Positions 18,684 through 29,073 of a stretch of DNA of 55,450 bases are shown here, one piece after another. Made by a program: the position numbers and the translations under genes. Below the pieces are notes generated by a model. That model made no database searches and was not told the DNA's origin. It saw only the letters and a list, made by a program, of their open reading frames with translations. Source of the stretch: an uncultured Caldimonas sp. (GTDB lineage: Bacteria; Pseudomonadota; Gammaproteobacteria; Burkholderiales; Burkholderiaceae); the NCBI RefSeq assembly GCF_946480305.1, contig NZ_CAMLJQ010000024.1, forward strand, positions 1 to 55,450, read 5' to 3'. How positions within the stretch are numbered: position 1 is the stretch's first letter; each line of letters starts with the position of its first letter.

Positions 18684-21275
18684 TTACACAGCCACTTCCT
18701 TCGCCACTTCGCTGAACTCCTCGATCTGGTCGAAGTTCATGTAGCGATACACCTTGGCGCCGTCCTTGTTGATCACGCCCATGTCGGCGTGGTACTCGTC
18801 GACGGTCGGGATGCGACCGAGCTTGGAGCAGATCGCCGCCAGTTCCGCCGAGCCCAGGTACACGTTCGTGTTCTTGCCCAGGCGGTTCGGGAAGTTGCGG
18901 GTGCTGGTGGACATGACCGTCGCGCCTTCGCGCACCTGCGCCTGGTTGCCCATGCACAGGCTGCAGCCCGGCATCTCGGTGCGGGCGCCGGCGGTGCCGA
19001 ACACGCCGTAGTGGCCTTCCTTGGTGAGCTCGGACGCGTCCATCTTGGTCGGCGGCGCCACCCACAGCTTGACCGGGATGTCGCGCTTGCCTTCCAGCAG
19101 CTTGGAGGCGGCACGGAAGTGACCGATGTTGGTCATGCACGAGCCGATGAACACCTCGTCGATCTTGGCGCCTTGCACTTCGGACAGCGTCTTGGCGTCG
19201 TCGGGATCGTTCGGGCAGCAGACGATGGGTTCGGTGATCTCGGCCAGGTCGATCTCGATCACGGCGGCGTATTCGGCGTCGGCGTCCGGCTGCAGCAGCT
19301 CGGGTTTGCTGAGCCACTGCTCCATTGCGCGGATGCGGCGCTCGAGGCTACGCTTGTCCTGGTAGCCGTTGGCGATCATCCACTTCAGCAGCGTGATGTT
19401 GCTGTTGAGGTACTCGATGATCGGCTCCTTGTTCAGGTGCACGGTGCAGCCGGCGGCGGAGCGCTCGGCAGAGGCGTCGGACAGCTCGAACGCCTGCTCG
19501 ACCTTCAGGTTGGGCAGGCCTTCGATTTCAAGGATGCGGCCGGAGAACACGTTCTTCTTGCCCTGCTTCGCAACGGTCAACAGGCCTTGCTTGATGGCGT
19601 ACAGCGGGATCGCATGCACCAGGTCGCGCAGCGTGATGCCGGGCTGCATCTCGCCCTTGAAGCGCACCAGCACCGATTCGGGCATGTCCAGCGGCATCAC
19701 CCCGGTGGCCGCCGCAAAGGCCACCAGACCGGAGCCTGCCGGGAAGCTGATGCCGATCGGGAAACGCGTGTGCGAGTCGCCGCCGGTGCCCACGGTGTCG
19801 GGCAGCAGCATGCGGTTCAGCCAGCTGTGGATCACGCCGTCACCGGGACGCAGCGCCACACCGCTGCGGTTGCTGATGAAGGTGGGCAGCTCGCGGTGCA
19901 TCTTCACGTCCACCGGCTTCGGGTAGGCCGCGGTGTGGCAGAAGCTCTGCATCACCAGGTCGGCGCTGAAGCCCAGGCAGGCCAGGTCCTTCAACTCGTC
20001 GCGGGTCATCGGGCCGGTGGTGTCCTGCGAGCCGACGGTGGTCATCTTGGGTTCGCAATACGTGCCCGGACGCACGCCCTGGCCTTCCGGCAGGCCGCAG
20101 GCGCGGCCGACCATCTTCTGCGCCAGCGTGTAGCCCTTGGTCGAGGCGGCGGGCGACTGGGGCAGGCGGAACACCTGGGCCGCGGGCAGGCCCAGGAAAT
20201 CACGTGCCTTCGCGGTCAGCGAGCGGCCGATGATCAGGTTGATGCGCCCGCCCGCGCGCACTTCGTCGAGCAGCACGTCGGACTTGAGCTGGAAGTTGGC
20301 GACGACTTCGCCGTTCTTCTCGATCTTGCCGACGTACGGGTAGATGTCGACCACATCGCCCATCTCGAGCTTGGAAACGTCCACCTCGATCGGCAGCGCG
20401 CCGGAGTCTTCCTGCGTGTTGAAGAAGATCGGAGCGATCTTGCCGCCGAGCGTGACACCGCCGAAGCGCTTGTTCGGCACGAAGGGGATGTCCTCGCCGG
20501 TGGCCCAGATCACGCTGTTGGTGGCCGACTTGCGCGACGAGCCCGTGCCGACCACGTCACCCACGTAGGCGACCAGGTGGCCCTTCTTCTTCAGTTCCTC
20601 GATGAACTGGATCGGGCCGCGCTTGCCGTCTTCCTCGGGCACGAAGGCGGCACCCGGGCGGGTGTTCTTCAGCATCGCGAGGTAGTGCAGCGGGATGTCC
20701 GGGCGGCTCCAGGCATCCGGCGCGGGGGAGAGGTCGTCGGTGTTGGTTTCGCCGGGCACCTTGAACACGGTGACGGTGATCTTCTGGGCGACTTCAGGAC
20801 GCGAGGTGAACCACTCGGCATCGGCCCACGACTGGATGACGCCCTTGGCGTGCCCGTTGCCGGCCTTCGCCTTTTCCGCGACGTCGTGGAAGAAGTCGAA
20901 CATCAGCAGCGTCTTCTTCAGGCCCTCGGCGGCCACCGCTGCGACCTCGGCGTCGTCCAGCAGGTCGATCAGCGGCTTGACGTTGTAGCCACCCACCATC
21001 GTGCCCAGCAGTTCGGTGGCCTTGGCGCGCGAGATCAGCTCGACCTTGACGTCACCGTGTGCCACGGCGGACAGGAAGGAAGCCTTGACCTTCGCGGCGT
21101 CGTCCACGCCCGGCGGCACCCGGTGGGTCAGCAGGTCGAGCAGGAACTGCTCTTCGCCGGCCGGCGGGTTCTTCAGCAGCTCGATCAACTCGGCGGTCTG
21201 TTGGGCCGACAGGGCCAGCGGCGGGATGCCGAGCGCAGCGCGTTCGGCGACGTGGTCGCGATAGGTTTGCAGCAT
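18684..21275 (-). CDS. acnB: bifunctional aconitate hydratase 2 / 2-methylisocitrate dehydratase AcnB
   Basis: An 863-residue AcnB (E. coli 865), the main TCA-cycle aconitase. It has the distinctive domain order of AcnB: an N-terminal HEAT-like domain ([20 protein letters not shown]), then the swivel domain ([17 protein letters not shown]), then the Fe-S domains with [11 protein letters not shown] and the cluster region ([25 protein letters not shown]). AcnB can also hydrate 2-methylaconitate, which bears on the methylcitrate genes nearby. It is monocistronic, with its own terminator. The promoter region carries the palindrome at 21341-21354. Confidence 0.97.
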   Translation of the reverse strand: MLQTYRDHVAERAALGIPPLALSAQQTAELIELLKNPPAGEEQFLLDLLTHRVPPGVDDAAKVKASFLSAVAHGDVKVELISRAKATELLGTMVGGYNVKPLIDLLDDAEVAAVAAEGLKKTLLMFDFFHDVAEKAKAGNGHAKGVIQSWADAEWFTSRPEVAQKITVTVFKVPGETNTDDLSPAPDAWSRPDIPLHYLAMLKNTRPGAAFVPEEDGKRGPIQFIEELKKKGHLVAYVGDVVGTGSSRKSATNSVIWATGEDIPFVPNKRFGGVTLGGKIAPIFFNTQEDSGALPIEVDVSKLEMGDVVDIYPYVGKIEKNGEVVANFQLKSDVLLDEVRAGGRINLIIGRSLTAKARDFLGLPAAQVFRLPQSPAASTKGYTLAQKMVGRACGLPEGQGVRPGTYCEPKMTTVGSQDTTGPMTRDELKDLACLGFSADLVMQSFCHTAAYPKPVDVKMHRELPTFISNRSGVALRPGDGVIHSWLNRMLLPDTVGTGGDSHTRFPIGISFPAGSGLVAFAAATGVMPLDMPESVLVRFKGEMQPGITLRDLVHAIPLYAIKQGLLTVAKQGKKNVFSGRILEIEGLPNLKVEQAFELSDASAERSAAGCTVHLNKEPIIEYLNSNITLLKWMIANGYQDKRSLERRIRAMEQWLSKPELLQPDADAEYAAVIEIDLAEITEPIVCCPNDPDDAKTLSEVQGAKIDEVFIGSCMTNIGHFRAASKLLEGKRDIPVKLWVAPPTKMDASELTKEGHYGVFGTAGARTEMPGCSLCMGNQAQVREGATVMSTSTRNFPNRLGKNTNVYLGSAELAAICSKLGRIPTVDEYHADMGVINKDGAKVYRYMNFDQIEEFSEVAKEVAV

Positions 21276-21333
21276 GGTGTGGGCTTTCGCAGGAGGTCGG
21301 CCGGCACTTGTTGTTGCGGCCGGCTACTTCTCT

Positions 21334-21354
21334 ATTTTATGTCTTATATAAGAC
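21334..21354 (-). promoter_or_regulatory. acnB promoter -10 box abutting GntR-type operator GTCTTATATAAGAC
   Basis: A perfect 14-bp palindrome occupies 21341-21354, about 66 bases upstream of the acnB ATG. On the minus strand a TAAAAT box (21339-21334) sits one base away, so a bound protein would cover the -10/spacer region and probably repress. The same 14 bases recur at 30204-30217 beside a gntR gene. A GCCGGC/GCCGGC hairpin (21300-21324) lies in the leader. The match is seen; binding is inferred. Confidence 0.7.
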
Positions 21355-21445
21355 TTGTGGCCAGATTTTGCGGGTCAGCGAGGTGGCGCACCGGCTGGGC
21401 AAGCGCATTGACAGCTGAACGACATGATGATGTCGGCGACACAAC

Positions 21446-21469
21446 AAAAAAGGCCGCCCGAAGGCGGCC
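21446..21469 (-). terminator. terminator downstream of the small periplasmic protein gene
   Basis: On the minus strand a GC-rich 7-bp stem (GGCCGCC/GGCGGCC, 21452-21469, loop CGAA) is followed by six T. It lies about 20 bases after the stop at 21489. Confidence 0.85.
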
Positions 21470-21488
21470 CGTCAGCGCGAACCGAGGC

Positions 21489-21950
21489 TCAGTTGTTCTG
21501 CGCGGATCGCACCGCGTCGGCCGCGGCGCGCTGGCGCTCGTGCACGCAGTTGTCGACGACGCGTTGCCCGGACCGGGGGTTCAGCAGCATCGACTTGTTG
21601 GCGATCTGCAGGTAGAGCGCTTCGCCGCGCACGTCCTCCAGCCGCATCGCGCCGGTAGACGACAGCACCGGCTTCATCAAGTAGGTGCGGTTGCCATGAC
21701 GCAGGTCCACGTAACCGGTGTGGCGCGCGTTCGGGGCCACGTTGACGGTCTGGTTGAACTCACATTGGCTCACCCCCAGGTGCACCATGCCGGCGGCGGC
21801 GATCTGGTCCGGCGATGCCTCGGCAACCACGGTCTCGGCGGGCGCCTTGGCAGCGGCCTTCTTTTTTGCGCTCTGTGCCTGGGCTAGCCCTGCACAGAGC
21901 AACAGACTGGCGACGATGACGCCAGCGGTACGGATCGAAGACTTGTTCAC
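21489..21950 (-). CDS. conserved hypothetical periplasmic protein
   Basis: A 153-residue protein with a signal peptide (MNKSSIRTAGVIVASLLLCA, ending near AQAQ) and a Lys/Ala stretch. The folded part contains ASPDQIAAAGMVHLGVSQCE, VDLRHGNRTYLMKPV and QIANKSMLLNPRSGQRVVDN, with two cysteines that could form a disulfide. I do not recognise a named family, though similar proteins seem common in Burkholderiales. The start is GTG 21950, four bases after GGAGAG. It is 115 bases downstream of prpF on the same strand and has its own terminator, so it may be transcribed from the prp operon or alone. Confidence 0.8.
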   Translation of the reverse strand: MNKSSIRTAGVIVASLLLCAGLAQAQSAKKKAAAKAPAETVVAEASPDQIAAAGMVHLGVSQCEFNQTVNVAPNARHTGYVDLRHGNRTYLMKPVLSSTGAMRLEDVRGEALYLQIANKSMLLNPRSGQRVVDNCVHERQRAAADAVRSAQNN

Positions 21951-22065
21951 GGCGCTCTCCTCTCTCTCACGACACGGATGGGAAGAGCCCGATTGTGGTG
22001 AGGTGCGTTTTGTAACGATACGCCCGGCGATGCCGGAACGAGACAAATTTCGCGGTCGGCCCGCT

Positions 22066-23259
22066 TCAAAGCGTGTCGCCCGGTACCCGCACCCATCCTT
22101 CCATCAACACCCGGGCGCTGCGGCTCATGATCGCCTTTGCGACTTTCCACTCACCGCCTGCCTGCACGGCCTCTGCGCCGACGCGCAAGGTGCCGGAGGG
22201 GTGGCCGAACCGCACCTGCTGCCTGGGCCCGCCGCCGGCGGCGAGGTTCACCAGCGTGCCCGGAATGGCGGCCGCCGTGCCGATGGCGACGGCGGCTGTG
22301 CCCATCATGGCGTGGTGCAGCTTGCCCATCGACAAGGCGCGCACCAGCAGGTCGACCTCGCCCGCCGCCACGGGCTTGCCGCTGGAGGCGATGTAATCGG
22401 CTGGCGGCGCAACGAAAGCGATCTTGGGGGTGTGCTGGCGCTTTGCGGCTTCGTCCACATGAACGATCAGACCCATGCGCAATGCGCCATGAGCACGCAG
22501 CGTCTCGAACATCGCCAGCGCCTTCGCATCGCCGTTGATCGCGTCCTGCAGTTCGGTACCCGTGTAGCCGATGTCCTTCGCATTCACGAAGATCGTCGGG
22601 ATGCCGGCATTGATCATCGTGGCCTTCAGGGTGCCGATGCCCGGCACCTCGAGGTCGTCGACGAGCTTGCCCGTCGGGAACATCGAGCCGCCGCCTTCCC
22701 CTTCGCCTTCATCGGCCGGGTCGAGGAACTCGAGCTGCACCTCGGCGGCAGGGAAGGTCACCCCGTCCAGCTCGAAATCGCCCGTCTCCTGCACCATGCC
22801 GCCGGTGATCGGCACATGCGCCACGATCGTCTTGCCGATGTTGGCCTGCCAGATGCGCACGGTGCAGATGCCATCGCGCGGGATGCGTGCGGGATCGATC
22901 ATCCCGGCGCTGATCGCAAACGGCCCCACCGCCGACGACAGGTTGCCGCAGTTGCCGCTCCAGTCGACGAAGGGCTTGTCGATCGACACCTGGCCGAACA
23001 GGTAGTCCACGTCGTGGTGCGGCCGCGCACTCCTGGCAACGATCACCGTCTTGCTCGTGCTCGACGTCGCGCCACCCATGCCGTCGATCTGCTTGGCATA
23101 CGGATCGGGGCTGCCGATCACGCGCATCAGCAGGCGGTCGCGCGCCTCGCCCGGCACACGGCAGGGCTCGGGCAGGTCTTCCAGGCGGAAGAAAACGCCT
23201 TTGCTCGTGCCGCCGCGCATGTAGGTCGCGGGGATCTTGATCTGCGGTGCGTGGGGCAT
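22066..23259 (-). CDS. prpF: 2-methylaconitate cis-trans isomerase PrpF
   Basis: A 397-residue protein with the diaminopimelate-epimerase-like fold, which isomerises the trans-2-methylaconitate made by AcnD to the cis form. Signatures are YMRGGTSKGVFF near residue 13, DGMGGATSSTSK, SGNCGNLSSAVGPFA and INAGIPTIFV. It starts 11 bases after acnD and is last in the operon citE-like-prpB-prpC-acnD-prpF. Together with AcnD it replaces PrpD. The start MPHAPQIK is chosen because a longer open frame upstream overlaps acnD. Confidence 0.96.
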   Translation of the reverse strand: MPHAPQIKIPATYMRGGTSKGVFFRLEDLPEPCRVPGEARDRLLMRVIGSPDPYAKQIDGMGGATSSTSKTVIVARSARPHHDVDYLFGQVSIDKPFVDWSGNCGNLSSAVGPFAISAGMIDPARIPRDGICTVRIWQANIGKTIVAHVPITGGMVQETGDFELDGVTFPAAEVQLEFLDPADEGEGEGGGSMFPTGKLVDDLEVPGIGTLKATMINAGIPTIFVNAKDIGYTGTELQDAINGDAKALAMFETLRAHGALRMGLIVHVDEAAKRQHTPKIAFVAPPADYIASSGKPVAAGEVDLLVRALSMGKLHHAMMGTAAVAIGTAAAIPGTLVNLAAGGGPRQQVRFGHPSGTLRVGAEAVQAGGEWKVAKAIMSRSARVLMEGWVRVPGDTL

Positions 23260-23270
23260 GGCCGTTCTCG

Positions 23271-25862
23271 TCAGTGGGTGGTTGCTTCGAGGAAATCTTT
23301 CGCGAAGCGCTGCAGCACGCCGCCGGCCTCGTAGATCGACACCTCCTCGGCCGTGTCGAGCCGGCACGTCACCGGCACCTCCACGCGCTCGCCGTTGCGG
23401 CGGTGGATCACCAGCGTCAGGTCGGCGCGCGGCTTGCGCTCGCCGATCACGTCGTAGGTTTCGGTGCCGTCAATGCCGAAGGTTTTGCGGTTGACCCCGG
23501 GTTTGAACTCCAGCGGCAACACGCCCATGCCGATCAGGTTGGTGCGGTGGATGCGCTCGAAGCCCTCGGCCACGATGGCCTCCACGCCTGCCAGCCGCAC
23601 ACCCTTGGCCGCCCAGTCGCGCGACGAGCCCTGGCCGTAGTCGGCGCCGGCGATGATGATCAGCGGCTGCTTGCGCTGCATGTAGGTCTCGATCGCTTCC
23701 CACATGCGGGTGACCTTGCCTTCGGGCTCGATGCGCGCGAGCGACCCAGGCTTGACCTTGCCGTCGACGACGACCATCTCGTTCTTCAAAGTGGGGTTCG
23801 CAAACGTCGCGCGCTGCGCGGTCAGGTGGTCGCCGCGGTGCGTGGCGTAGGAATTGAAGTCTTCCTCGGGCAGGCCCATCTTCGCGAGGTACTCGCCTGC
23901 GGCGCTGTCGGCCAGGATGGCGTTGGACGGCGAGAGGTGGTCGGTCGTGATGTTGTCGCCCAGCACTGCGAGCGGGCGCATGCCCTGGAGCGTGCGTTCG
24001 CCCGCCAGCGCGCCTTCCCAATACGGCGGGCGGCGGATGTAGGTGCTCTGCGGGCGCCAGTCGTACAACGGGCTCACGCTGGTGGCCGCTTCCGCCTTCT
24101 TCTCGAACATCGGGATGTAGACGTCACGGAACATCTGCGGCTTCACGCTCGAAGCGACGATGGCGTCGATCTCTTCGTCGCTGGGCCAGAGGTCCTTCAG
24201 CGTGATCGGCTTGCCGATGGCATCGGTGCCGAAGGCATCGCGTTCGATGTCGAAGCGAATGGTGCCGGCGATGGCATACGTGACCACCAGGGGCGGCGAG
24301 GCGAGGAAGGCCTGCTTTGCATACGGGTGGATGCGGCCGTCGAAGTTGCGGTTGCCGGAGAGCACCGCGGTGGCATAGAGGTCGCGGTCGATGATCTCCT
24401 GCTGGATCTTCGGATCGAGCGCGCCCGACATGCCGTTGCACGTGGTGCACGCAAACGCGACGATGCCGAAGCCGAGCTTTTCGAGCTCGGCCTTGAGGCC
24501 GGACTGTTCGAGATACAGCGCGACGGCCTTCGATCCCGGCGCCAGCGAGGTCTTGACCCACGGCTTGCGTGCCAGCCCGAGCCGGTTCGCATTGCGCGCC
24601 AGCAGGCCCGCGGCGATCACGTTGCGCGGATTGCTGGTGTTGGTGCAACTGGTGATGGCGGCGATGATCACGGCACCGTCGGGCATCAGGCCGGGCTGTT
24701 CTTTCCACTCGGCCGCGATGCCTTTGGCGGCCAGATCGGTGGTCGCCACGCGGGCATGCGGGTTCGACGGGCCGGCCATGTTGCGCACGACCGTGGACAG
24801 GTCGAACGTCAGCGTGCGTTCGTACTGCGCCGTCTTCAGGCTGTCGGCCCACAGGCCGGCCTGTTTCGCATAGGTCTCGACCAGCTTCACCTGCTCGTCG
24901 TCGCGGCCGGTCAGCTTCAAGTAGTCGATGGTCTGCTGGTCGATGAAGAACATCGCCGCGGTGGCGCCGTATTCGGGCGCCATGTTCGAAATGGTCGCCC
25001 GGTCGCCCAGCGTCAAGGCCGCCGCGCCTTCCCCGCGGAACTCCAGGTACGCACCGACCACCTTCGACTTGCGCAGGAACTCGGTCAGCGCCAGCACGAT
25101 GTCGGTGGCGGTGATGCCGGGCTGGGGCTTGCCCGTCAATTCCACGCCGACGATCTCCGGCAGGCGCATCCACGAGGCGCGGCCCAGCATCACGTTCTCG
25201 GCTTCCAGGCCGCCGACGCCGACCGCGATGACGCCCAGCGCATCGACGTGCGGCGTGTGGCTGTCGGTGCCCACCAGCGTGTCGGGGAAGGCCACGCCGT
25301 CCTGCGCGTGGACCACCGGGGACATCCGCTCCAGGTTGATCTGGTGCATGATCCCGTTGCCCGGCGGGATCACGTCCACGTTCTTGAACGCGAGCTTGGT
25401 CCAGTTGATGAAGTGGAAGCGGTCCTCGTTGCGACGGTCCTCGATCGCCCGGTTCTTCTCGAACGCCTCCGGGTCGTAGCCGCCGCACTCCACCGCCAGC
25501 GAGTGGTCGACGATCAGTTGCACCGGCACGACGGGGTTCACCTTGGCCGGGTCGCCACCTTGCTCGGCGATCGCGTCGCGCAGGCCGGCCAGGTCGACCA
25601 GGGCCGTCTGCCCGAGGATGTCGTGGCACACCACGCGCGCAGGAAACCACGGAAAGTCGCGCTCGCGCTTGCGCTCGATGATCTGCGCGAGGCACTCGTC
25701 GAGGATGGTCGGGTCACAGCGGCGCACCAGGTTCTCGGCATGCACGCGTGAGGTGTAGGGCAGGGTGTCCCAGGCGCCCGGCTGGATCGCCTCGACGGCT
25801 TCGCGCGCGTCGAACCAGTCGAGCGCGGTGCCGGGCAATCGCTTGCGATAGGCAGTGTTCAT
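23271..25862 (-). CDS. acnD: Fe/S-dependent 2-methylisocitrate dehydratase AcnD
   Basis: An 863-residue aconitase-family enzyme that dehydrates 2-methylcitrate to trans-2-methylaconitate in the methylcitrate cycle. It begins MNTAYRKRLPGTALDWFDAR, typical of AcnD and not AcnA. Cluster cysteines lie in [13 protein letters not shown] and in ACTTCNGMSG, with [29 protein letters not shown] and AEGFERIHRTNLIGMGVLP conserved. It lies between prpC (12 bases) and prpF (11 bases), so the operon assignment is firm. Confidence 0.96.
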   Translation of the reverse strand: MNTAYRKRLPGTALDWFDAREAVEAIQPGAWDTLPYTSRVHAENLVRRCDPTILDECLAQIIERKRERDFPWFPARVVCHDILGQTALVDLAGLRDAIAEQGGDPAKVNPVVPVQLIVDHSLAVECGGYDPEAFEKNRAIEDRRNEDRFHFINWTKLAFKNVDVIPPGNGIMHQINLERMSPVVHAQDGVAFPDTLVGTDSHTPHVDALGVIAVGVGGLEAENVMLGRASWMRLPEIVGVELTGKPQPGITATDIVLALTEFLRKSKVVGAYLEFRGEGAAALTLGDRATISNMAPEYGATAAMFFIDQQTIDYLKLTGRDDEQVKLVETYAKQAGLWADSLKTAQYERTLTFDLSTVVRNMAGPSNPHARVATTDLAAKGIAAEWKEQPGLMPDGAVIIAAITSCTNTSNPRNVIAAGLLARNANRLGLARKPWVKTSLAPGSKAVALYLEQSGLKAELEKLGFGIVAFACTTCNGMSGALDPKIQQEIIDRDLYATAVLSGNRNFDGRIHPYAKQAFLASPPLVVTYAIAGTIRFDIERDAFGTDAIGKPITLKDLWPSDEEIDAIVASSVKPQMFRDVYIPMFEKKAEAATSVSPLYDWRPQSTYIRRPPYWEGALAGERTLQGMRPLAVLGDNITTDHLSPSNAILADSAAGEYLAKMGLPEEDFNSYATHRGDHLTAQRATFANPTLKNEMVVVDGKVKPGSLARIEPEGKVTRMWEAIETYMQRKQPLIIIAGADYGQGSSRDWAAKGVRLAGVEAIVAEGFERIHRTNLIGMGVLPLEFKPGVNRKTFGIDGTETYDVIGERKPRADLTLVIHRRNGERVEVPVTCRLDTAEEVSIYEAGGVLQRFAKDFLEATTH

Positions 25863-25874
25863 GGTGGCGTGGCC

Positions 25875-27035
25875 TTACTTGCGTTCTTCCAGGGGCACGA
25901 ACTTCAGATCCTCCGGGCCGACGTAGTTGGCGCTCGGGCGGATGATCTTGCCGTCGATGCGCTGCTCGATGATGTGCGCGCTCCAGCCGGAGGTGCGCGA
26001 GATCACGAACAGCGGCGTGAACATCGCGGTCGGTACACCCATCATGTGGTAGCTGACGGCGCTGAACCAGTCGAGGTTCGGGAACATCTTCTTCACGTCC
26101 CACATCACCGACTCCAGCCGGTCGGCGATGTTGAACATCTTCATGTTGTTCGCGTCGACCGACAGGCGGCGAGCCACCTCCTTGATGACCTTGTTGCGCG
26201 GGTCACTGATGGTGTAGACCGGATGGCCGAAGCCGATGATCACTTCCTTGTTCTCGACGCGGCGGCGGATGTCGGCCTCGGCTTCGTCCGCCGAGTCGTA
26301 GCGTTTCTGGATCTCGAAGGCCACTTCGTTGGCACCGCCATGCTTGGGGCCGCGCAGCGCGCCGATCGCGCCGGCGACGGCCGAGTACATGTCGGAGCCG
26401 GTGCCCGCGATCACGCGGCCGGTGAAGGTGGAAGCGTTGAATTCGTGTTCTGCGTACAGGATCAGCGAGGTGTGCATCGCCTTGACCCACAGCTCGCTCG
26501 GGCGGCTGCCATGCAGCAGGTGCAGGAAGTGCCCGCCGATCGAGTCGTCATCGGTTTCGACCTCGATGCGCTTGCCGTTGTGGCTGTAGTGGTACCAGTA
26601 CAGCAGCATCGAGCCGAGGCTTGCCATCAGCTTGTCGGCGATGTCGCGCGCGCCGGGGTGGTTGTGGTCGTCCTTCTCGGGCGAAACGCAGCCGAGCGCC
26701 GACACGGCAGTGCGCATCACGTCCATCGGGTGGGCGCTGGGCGGCAGCTGCTCCAGCACCGTCTTCACCGCGGCGGGGATGCCGCGCAGCGCCTTCAGCT
26801 TGCCCTTGTAGGCGACCAGTTCGGAGACGTTGGGCAGCTTGCCATGCACCAGCAGGTAGGCGATTTCCTCGAACTCGCAGTTCTCGGCGAAATCGAGGAT
26901 GTCGTAGCCGCGGTAGTGCAGGTCGTTGCCGGTGCGGCCCACCGTGCACAGGGCGGTGTTGCCCGCCGCGGTGCCGGACAGGGCCACGGACTTCTTCGGC
27001 TTGAAGCCGGGCGCAGCAGCAGTGGTCTCGCTCAT
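25875..27035 (-). CDS. prpC: 2-methylcitrate synthase
   Basis: A 386-residue citrate-synthase-family enzyme condensing propionyl-CoA with oxaloacetate. Catalytic residues sit in [24 protein letters not shown] and [15 protein letters not shown]. Small size and placement between prpB and acnD separate it from the TCA enzyme GltA at 34844-36157 (437 residues). It starts 18 bases after prpB with a GGAG site before the ATG. Confidence 0.96.
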   Translation of the reverse strand: MSETTAAAPGFKPKKSVALSGTAAGNTALCTVGRTGNDLHYRGYDILDFAENCEFEEIAYLLVHGKLPNVSELVAYKGKLKALRGIPAAVKTVLEQLPPSAHPMDVMRTAVSALGCVSPEKDDHNHPGARDIADKLMASLGSMLLYWYHYSHNGKRIEVETDDDSIGGHFLHLLHGSRPSELWVKAMHTSLILYAEHEFNASTFTGRVIAGTGSDMYSAVAGAIGALRGPKHGGANEVAFEIQKRYDSADEAEADIRRRVENKEVIIGFGHPVYTISDPRNKVIKEVARRLSVDANNMKMFNIADRLESVMWDVKKMFPNLDWFSAVSYHMMGVPTAMFTPLFVISRTSGWSAHIIEQRIDGKIIRPSANYVGPEDLKFVPLEERK

Positions 27036-27053
27036 GGGGGTCTCCTTCGGGGG

Positions 27054-27938
27054 TTACTTCTTGGCCGCGAACAGCGCGTCCAGGTGTTGCTCGTAGGCGT
27101 GGTAGCCGATGCGGTCGTACAACTCGTCGCGCGTCTGCATCAGGTCGATCACGTTCTTCTGGTGCCCGTCGCGGCGGATGGCCTGGTACACGGCCTCGGC
27201 CGCCTTGTTCATCGCGCGGAAGGCCGACAGCGGATACAGCACCATGGCCACGTCTGCGGAGCGCAGTTCGTCGACGGTGAACAGCGGCGTCTTGCCGAAC
27301 TCGGTGATGTTGGCGAGCACCGGCACCTTCACTGCATCGACGAACTTGCGATACGTGGGCAGGTCGTAGGCCGCTTCGGCAAAGATGCCGTCGGCACCGG
27401 CTTCGACGCACTTCAGCGCGCGCTCGATGGCGGCGTCGACACCTTCGACCGCGATCGCGTCGGTGCGTGCGATCAGGAAGAAGTCGGCATCGGTCTTCGC
27501 GTCGGCGGCGGCCTTCACGCGGTCCGCCATCTCCTGCGCCGAGACGATCTCCTTGCCCGGCCGGTGGCCGCAGCGCTTGGCGCCGACCTGGTCTTCGATG
27601 TGGCAGGCGGCCGCGCCGAACTTGATCAGGCTCTTCACGGTGCGTGCGATGTTGAACGCGCTCGGGCCGAAGCCGGTGTCGATGTCGACCATCAGCGGCA
27701 GCTCGCACACGTCGGTGATGCGGCGCACGTCGGTCAGCACGTCGTCCAGGTTGTTGATGCCGAGGTCGGGCATGCCCAGGGAGCCGGCCGCCACGCCGCC
27801 ACCCGAGAGGTAGATCGCGCGGTAGCCGGCACGTTGCGCCAGCAGCGCGTGGTTCGCGTTGATCGCGCCGATGACCTGCAGCGGCGCTTCCTGTCGAAGC
27901 GCCTCGCGAAAGCGTGCGCCGGGGGTGGGGGTGCTCAT
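27054..27938 (-). CDS. prpB: methylisocitrate lyase
   Basis: A 294-residue enzyme of the isocitrate lyase/PEP mutase superfamily that cleaves 2-methylisocitrate to pyruvate and succinate. It shows the Mg2+-binding [25 protein letters not shown] with the catalytic cysteine in KRCGH, and ARTDA. Its ATG overlaps the stop of the CitE-like gene upstream by four bases (ATGA), and prpC follows after 18 bases. Confidence 0.96.
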   Translation of the reverse strand: MSTPTPGARFREALRQEAPLQVIGAINANHALLAQRAGYRAIYLSGGGVAAGSLGMPDLGINNLDDVLTDVRRITDVCELPLMVDIDTGFGPSAFNIARTVKSLIKFGAAACHIEDQVGAKRCGHRPGKEIVSAQEMADRVKAAADAKTDADFFLIARTDAIAVEGVDAAIERALKCVEAGADGIFAEAAYDLPTYRKFVDAVKVPVLANITEFGKTPLFTVDELRSADVAMVLYPLSAFRAMNKAAEAVYQAIRRDGHQKNVIDLMQTRDELYDRIGYHAYEQHLDALFAAKK

Positions 27939-28981
27939 GCGGATGTCTCCGTGAAGAAAGCAGTGACGGCTTCGTTCGGCAGCGGCCGGCCAGTGCGGTG
28001 GGCGCGGTCGAGCACGTGCCAGTAGTAGCGGTAGCTGGCGCGGTCGTGCAGGGTGTCGGTGCCGCGGGTCTTGTGGCGCACGGGGCCCCAGCCGGCGGCC
28101 TGCGCGGCGAGCAGGATGGCGGCGCCATCCTCCACGTCCTGCTCGTCCGGCGCGAAGGCTTCGACGATCGGCAGGATCTGGTTCGGGTGGATGCTCCACA
28201 TGCGCGTGTAGCCCAGCTCGCGCGCCGCCTTGCGGGCCGCGGCGCGCAGGGCGTCGAGATCGTTGAATTCGGTGACCACGCCATGCGAGGGTGTCTTGCC
28301 CGCCGCGTGCGAGGCGGCGGCAATCTCGATCTTGGCGCGCAGTACCAGTGGGTGGCGGAACTGACCTTCGGCGCTCATGCCGTGCGCAGGGATCGCACCC
28401 CGGTGCGCCGAGACGAAGTCCATCAACCCGAAGGAGAGCGATTCGACGCGGGGATGGGTGGCGATTCGCCAGACATCGCGCAGCGCGCCATGGGTTTCGA
28501 TCAGCACGTGGACCGGCACCTGACGCTGCAGACCCGCGCGAGCCGCGATCACGTCGATGCGCCGGCACGCCTCGTCCACGTCTTGCGCGTGCCTCGGCTT
28601 GGGCACCATCAGGTAGGCCAGCCGCTCGCCACAGAGCGCGAGCAGGGTGCCCACTTCCTCGTCGAACGCCGAGTGGTCGACGGGGTGCACGCGTGCACCC
28701 ACCCGGTTCCAGCGGTTGTCGGCCGAGTTGACCAACTCGGCGATCAACTGCGCATGCTCTATCTCCCCGCCGACGGGCGCGCCGTCTTCGCCATCCAGCG
28801 TGGCGTCGAACACCGGCCCGCCGAAGCGCTCGCCCAGTTCCGCCTGCAACGCCAGGCTCTTGCGCATGCGCGCCTCGACACCCGCGTAGTGGTCGCAGAC
28901 CGGCAGCGCAGACAGCGCTTCCCCGGCCTCGAACAAGGCGTCCTTCGGATGCAGCGGAGCGGGGCGGTTGATCGAGGTCAA
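27935..28981 (-). CDS. HpcH/HpaI aldolase / citrate lyase beta-like (CitE-like) protein, first gene of the methylcitrate operon
   Basis: A 348-residue TIM-barrel protein of the CitE-like/HpcH-HpaI superfamily. Conserved segments include [30 protein letters not shown], the metal-site glutamate in [11 protein letters not shown], and the aspartate in [13 protein letters not shown]. Family members cleave or make CoA esters such as malyl-, methylmalyl- or citramalyl-CoA; the substrate here is unknown. The likely start is TTG 28981, because no ATG or GTG occurs before residue 39 and conserved sequence begins near residue 10. No ribosome site is visible, and a palindrome ACGTATACGT lies just upstream. 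It overlaps prpB by four bases. Confidence 0.85.
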   Translation of the reverse strand: MTSINRPAPLHPKDALFEAGEALSALPVCDHYAGVEARMRKSLALQAELGERFGGPVFDATLDGEDGAPVGGEIEHAQLIAELVNSADNRWNRVGARVHPVDHSAFDEEVGTLLALCGERLAYLMVPKPRHAQDVDEACRRIDVIAARAGLQRQVPVHVLIETHGALRDVWRIATHPRVESLSFGLMDFVSAHRGAIPAHGMSAEGQFRHPLVLRAKIEIAAASHAAGKTPSHGVVTEFNDLDALRAAARKAARELGYTRMWSIHPNQILPIVEAFAPDEQDVEDGAAILLAAQAAGWGPVRHKTRGTDTLHDRASYRYYWHVLDRAHRTGRPLPNEAVTAFFTETSA

Positions 28982-28984
28982 TTG

Positions 28985-28994
28985 ACGTATACGT
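28985..28994. promoter_or_regulatory. palindrome ACGTATACGT at the head of the methylcitrate operon
   Basis: A perfect 10-bp palindrome, part of the near-symmetrical TTTACGTATACGTCAA, lies three bases upstream of the presumed TTG start of the CitE-like gene. A GTATAC core is common in operators of FadR-type GntR and other repressors. It differs from the mdh/acnB palindrome, so a different regulator is likely. Function is inferred. Confidence 0.45.
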
Positions 28995-29007
28995 AAATTC
29001 AGGTCCG

Positions 29008-29043
29008 AAAAAAAGGCCGACGAGCTGCGCTGCTGTCGGCCTT
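29008..29043 (-). terminator. terminator downstream of mdh
   Basis: A 9-bp stem AAGGCCGAC / GTCGGCCTT (29013-29021 with 29035-29043) and 13-base loop is followed on the minus strand by a run of T. It separates mdh from the downstream CitE-like/prp operon. Confidence 0.85.
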
Positions 29044-29073
29044 CCTGGCGGGGCTCGGTGCCCCGCGTGCCGC

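Noticed and set aside
17928..21887. A 1319-codon open frame on the plus strand across acnB
   Set aside because: It is antisense to acnB, the dioxygenase gene and part of the 21489 gene. Its His/Arg/Gly-rich composition is typical of the reverse strand of GC-rich coding DNA, and it matches no family.
23247..28025. Long plus-strand open frames (834 and 718 codons) across acnD, prpC and prpB
   Set aside because: Antisense shadows of well-recognised enzymes, without ribosome sites or recognisable domains.
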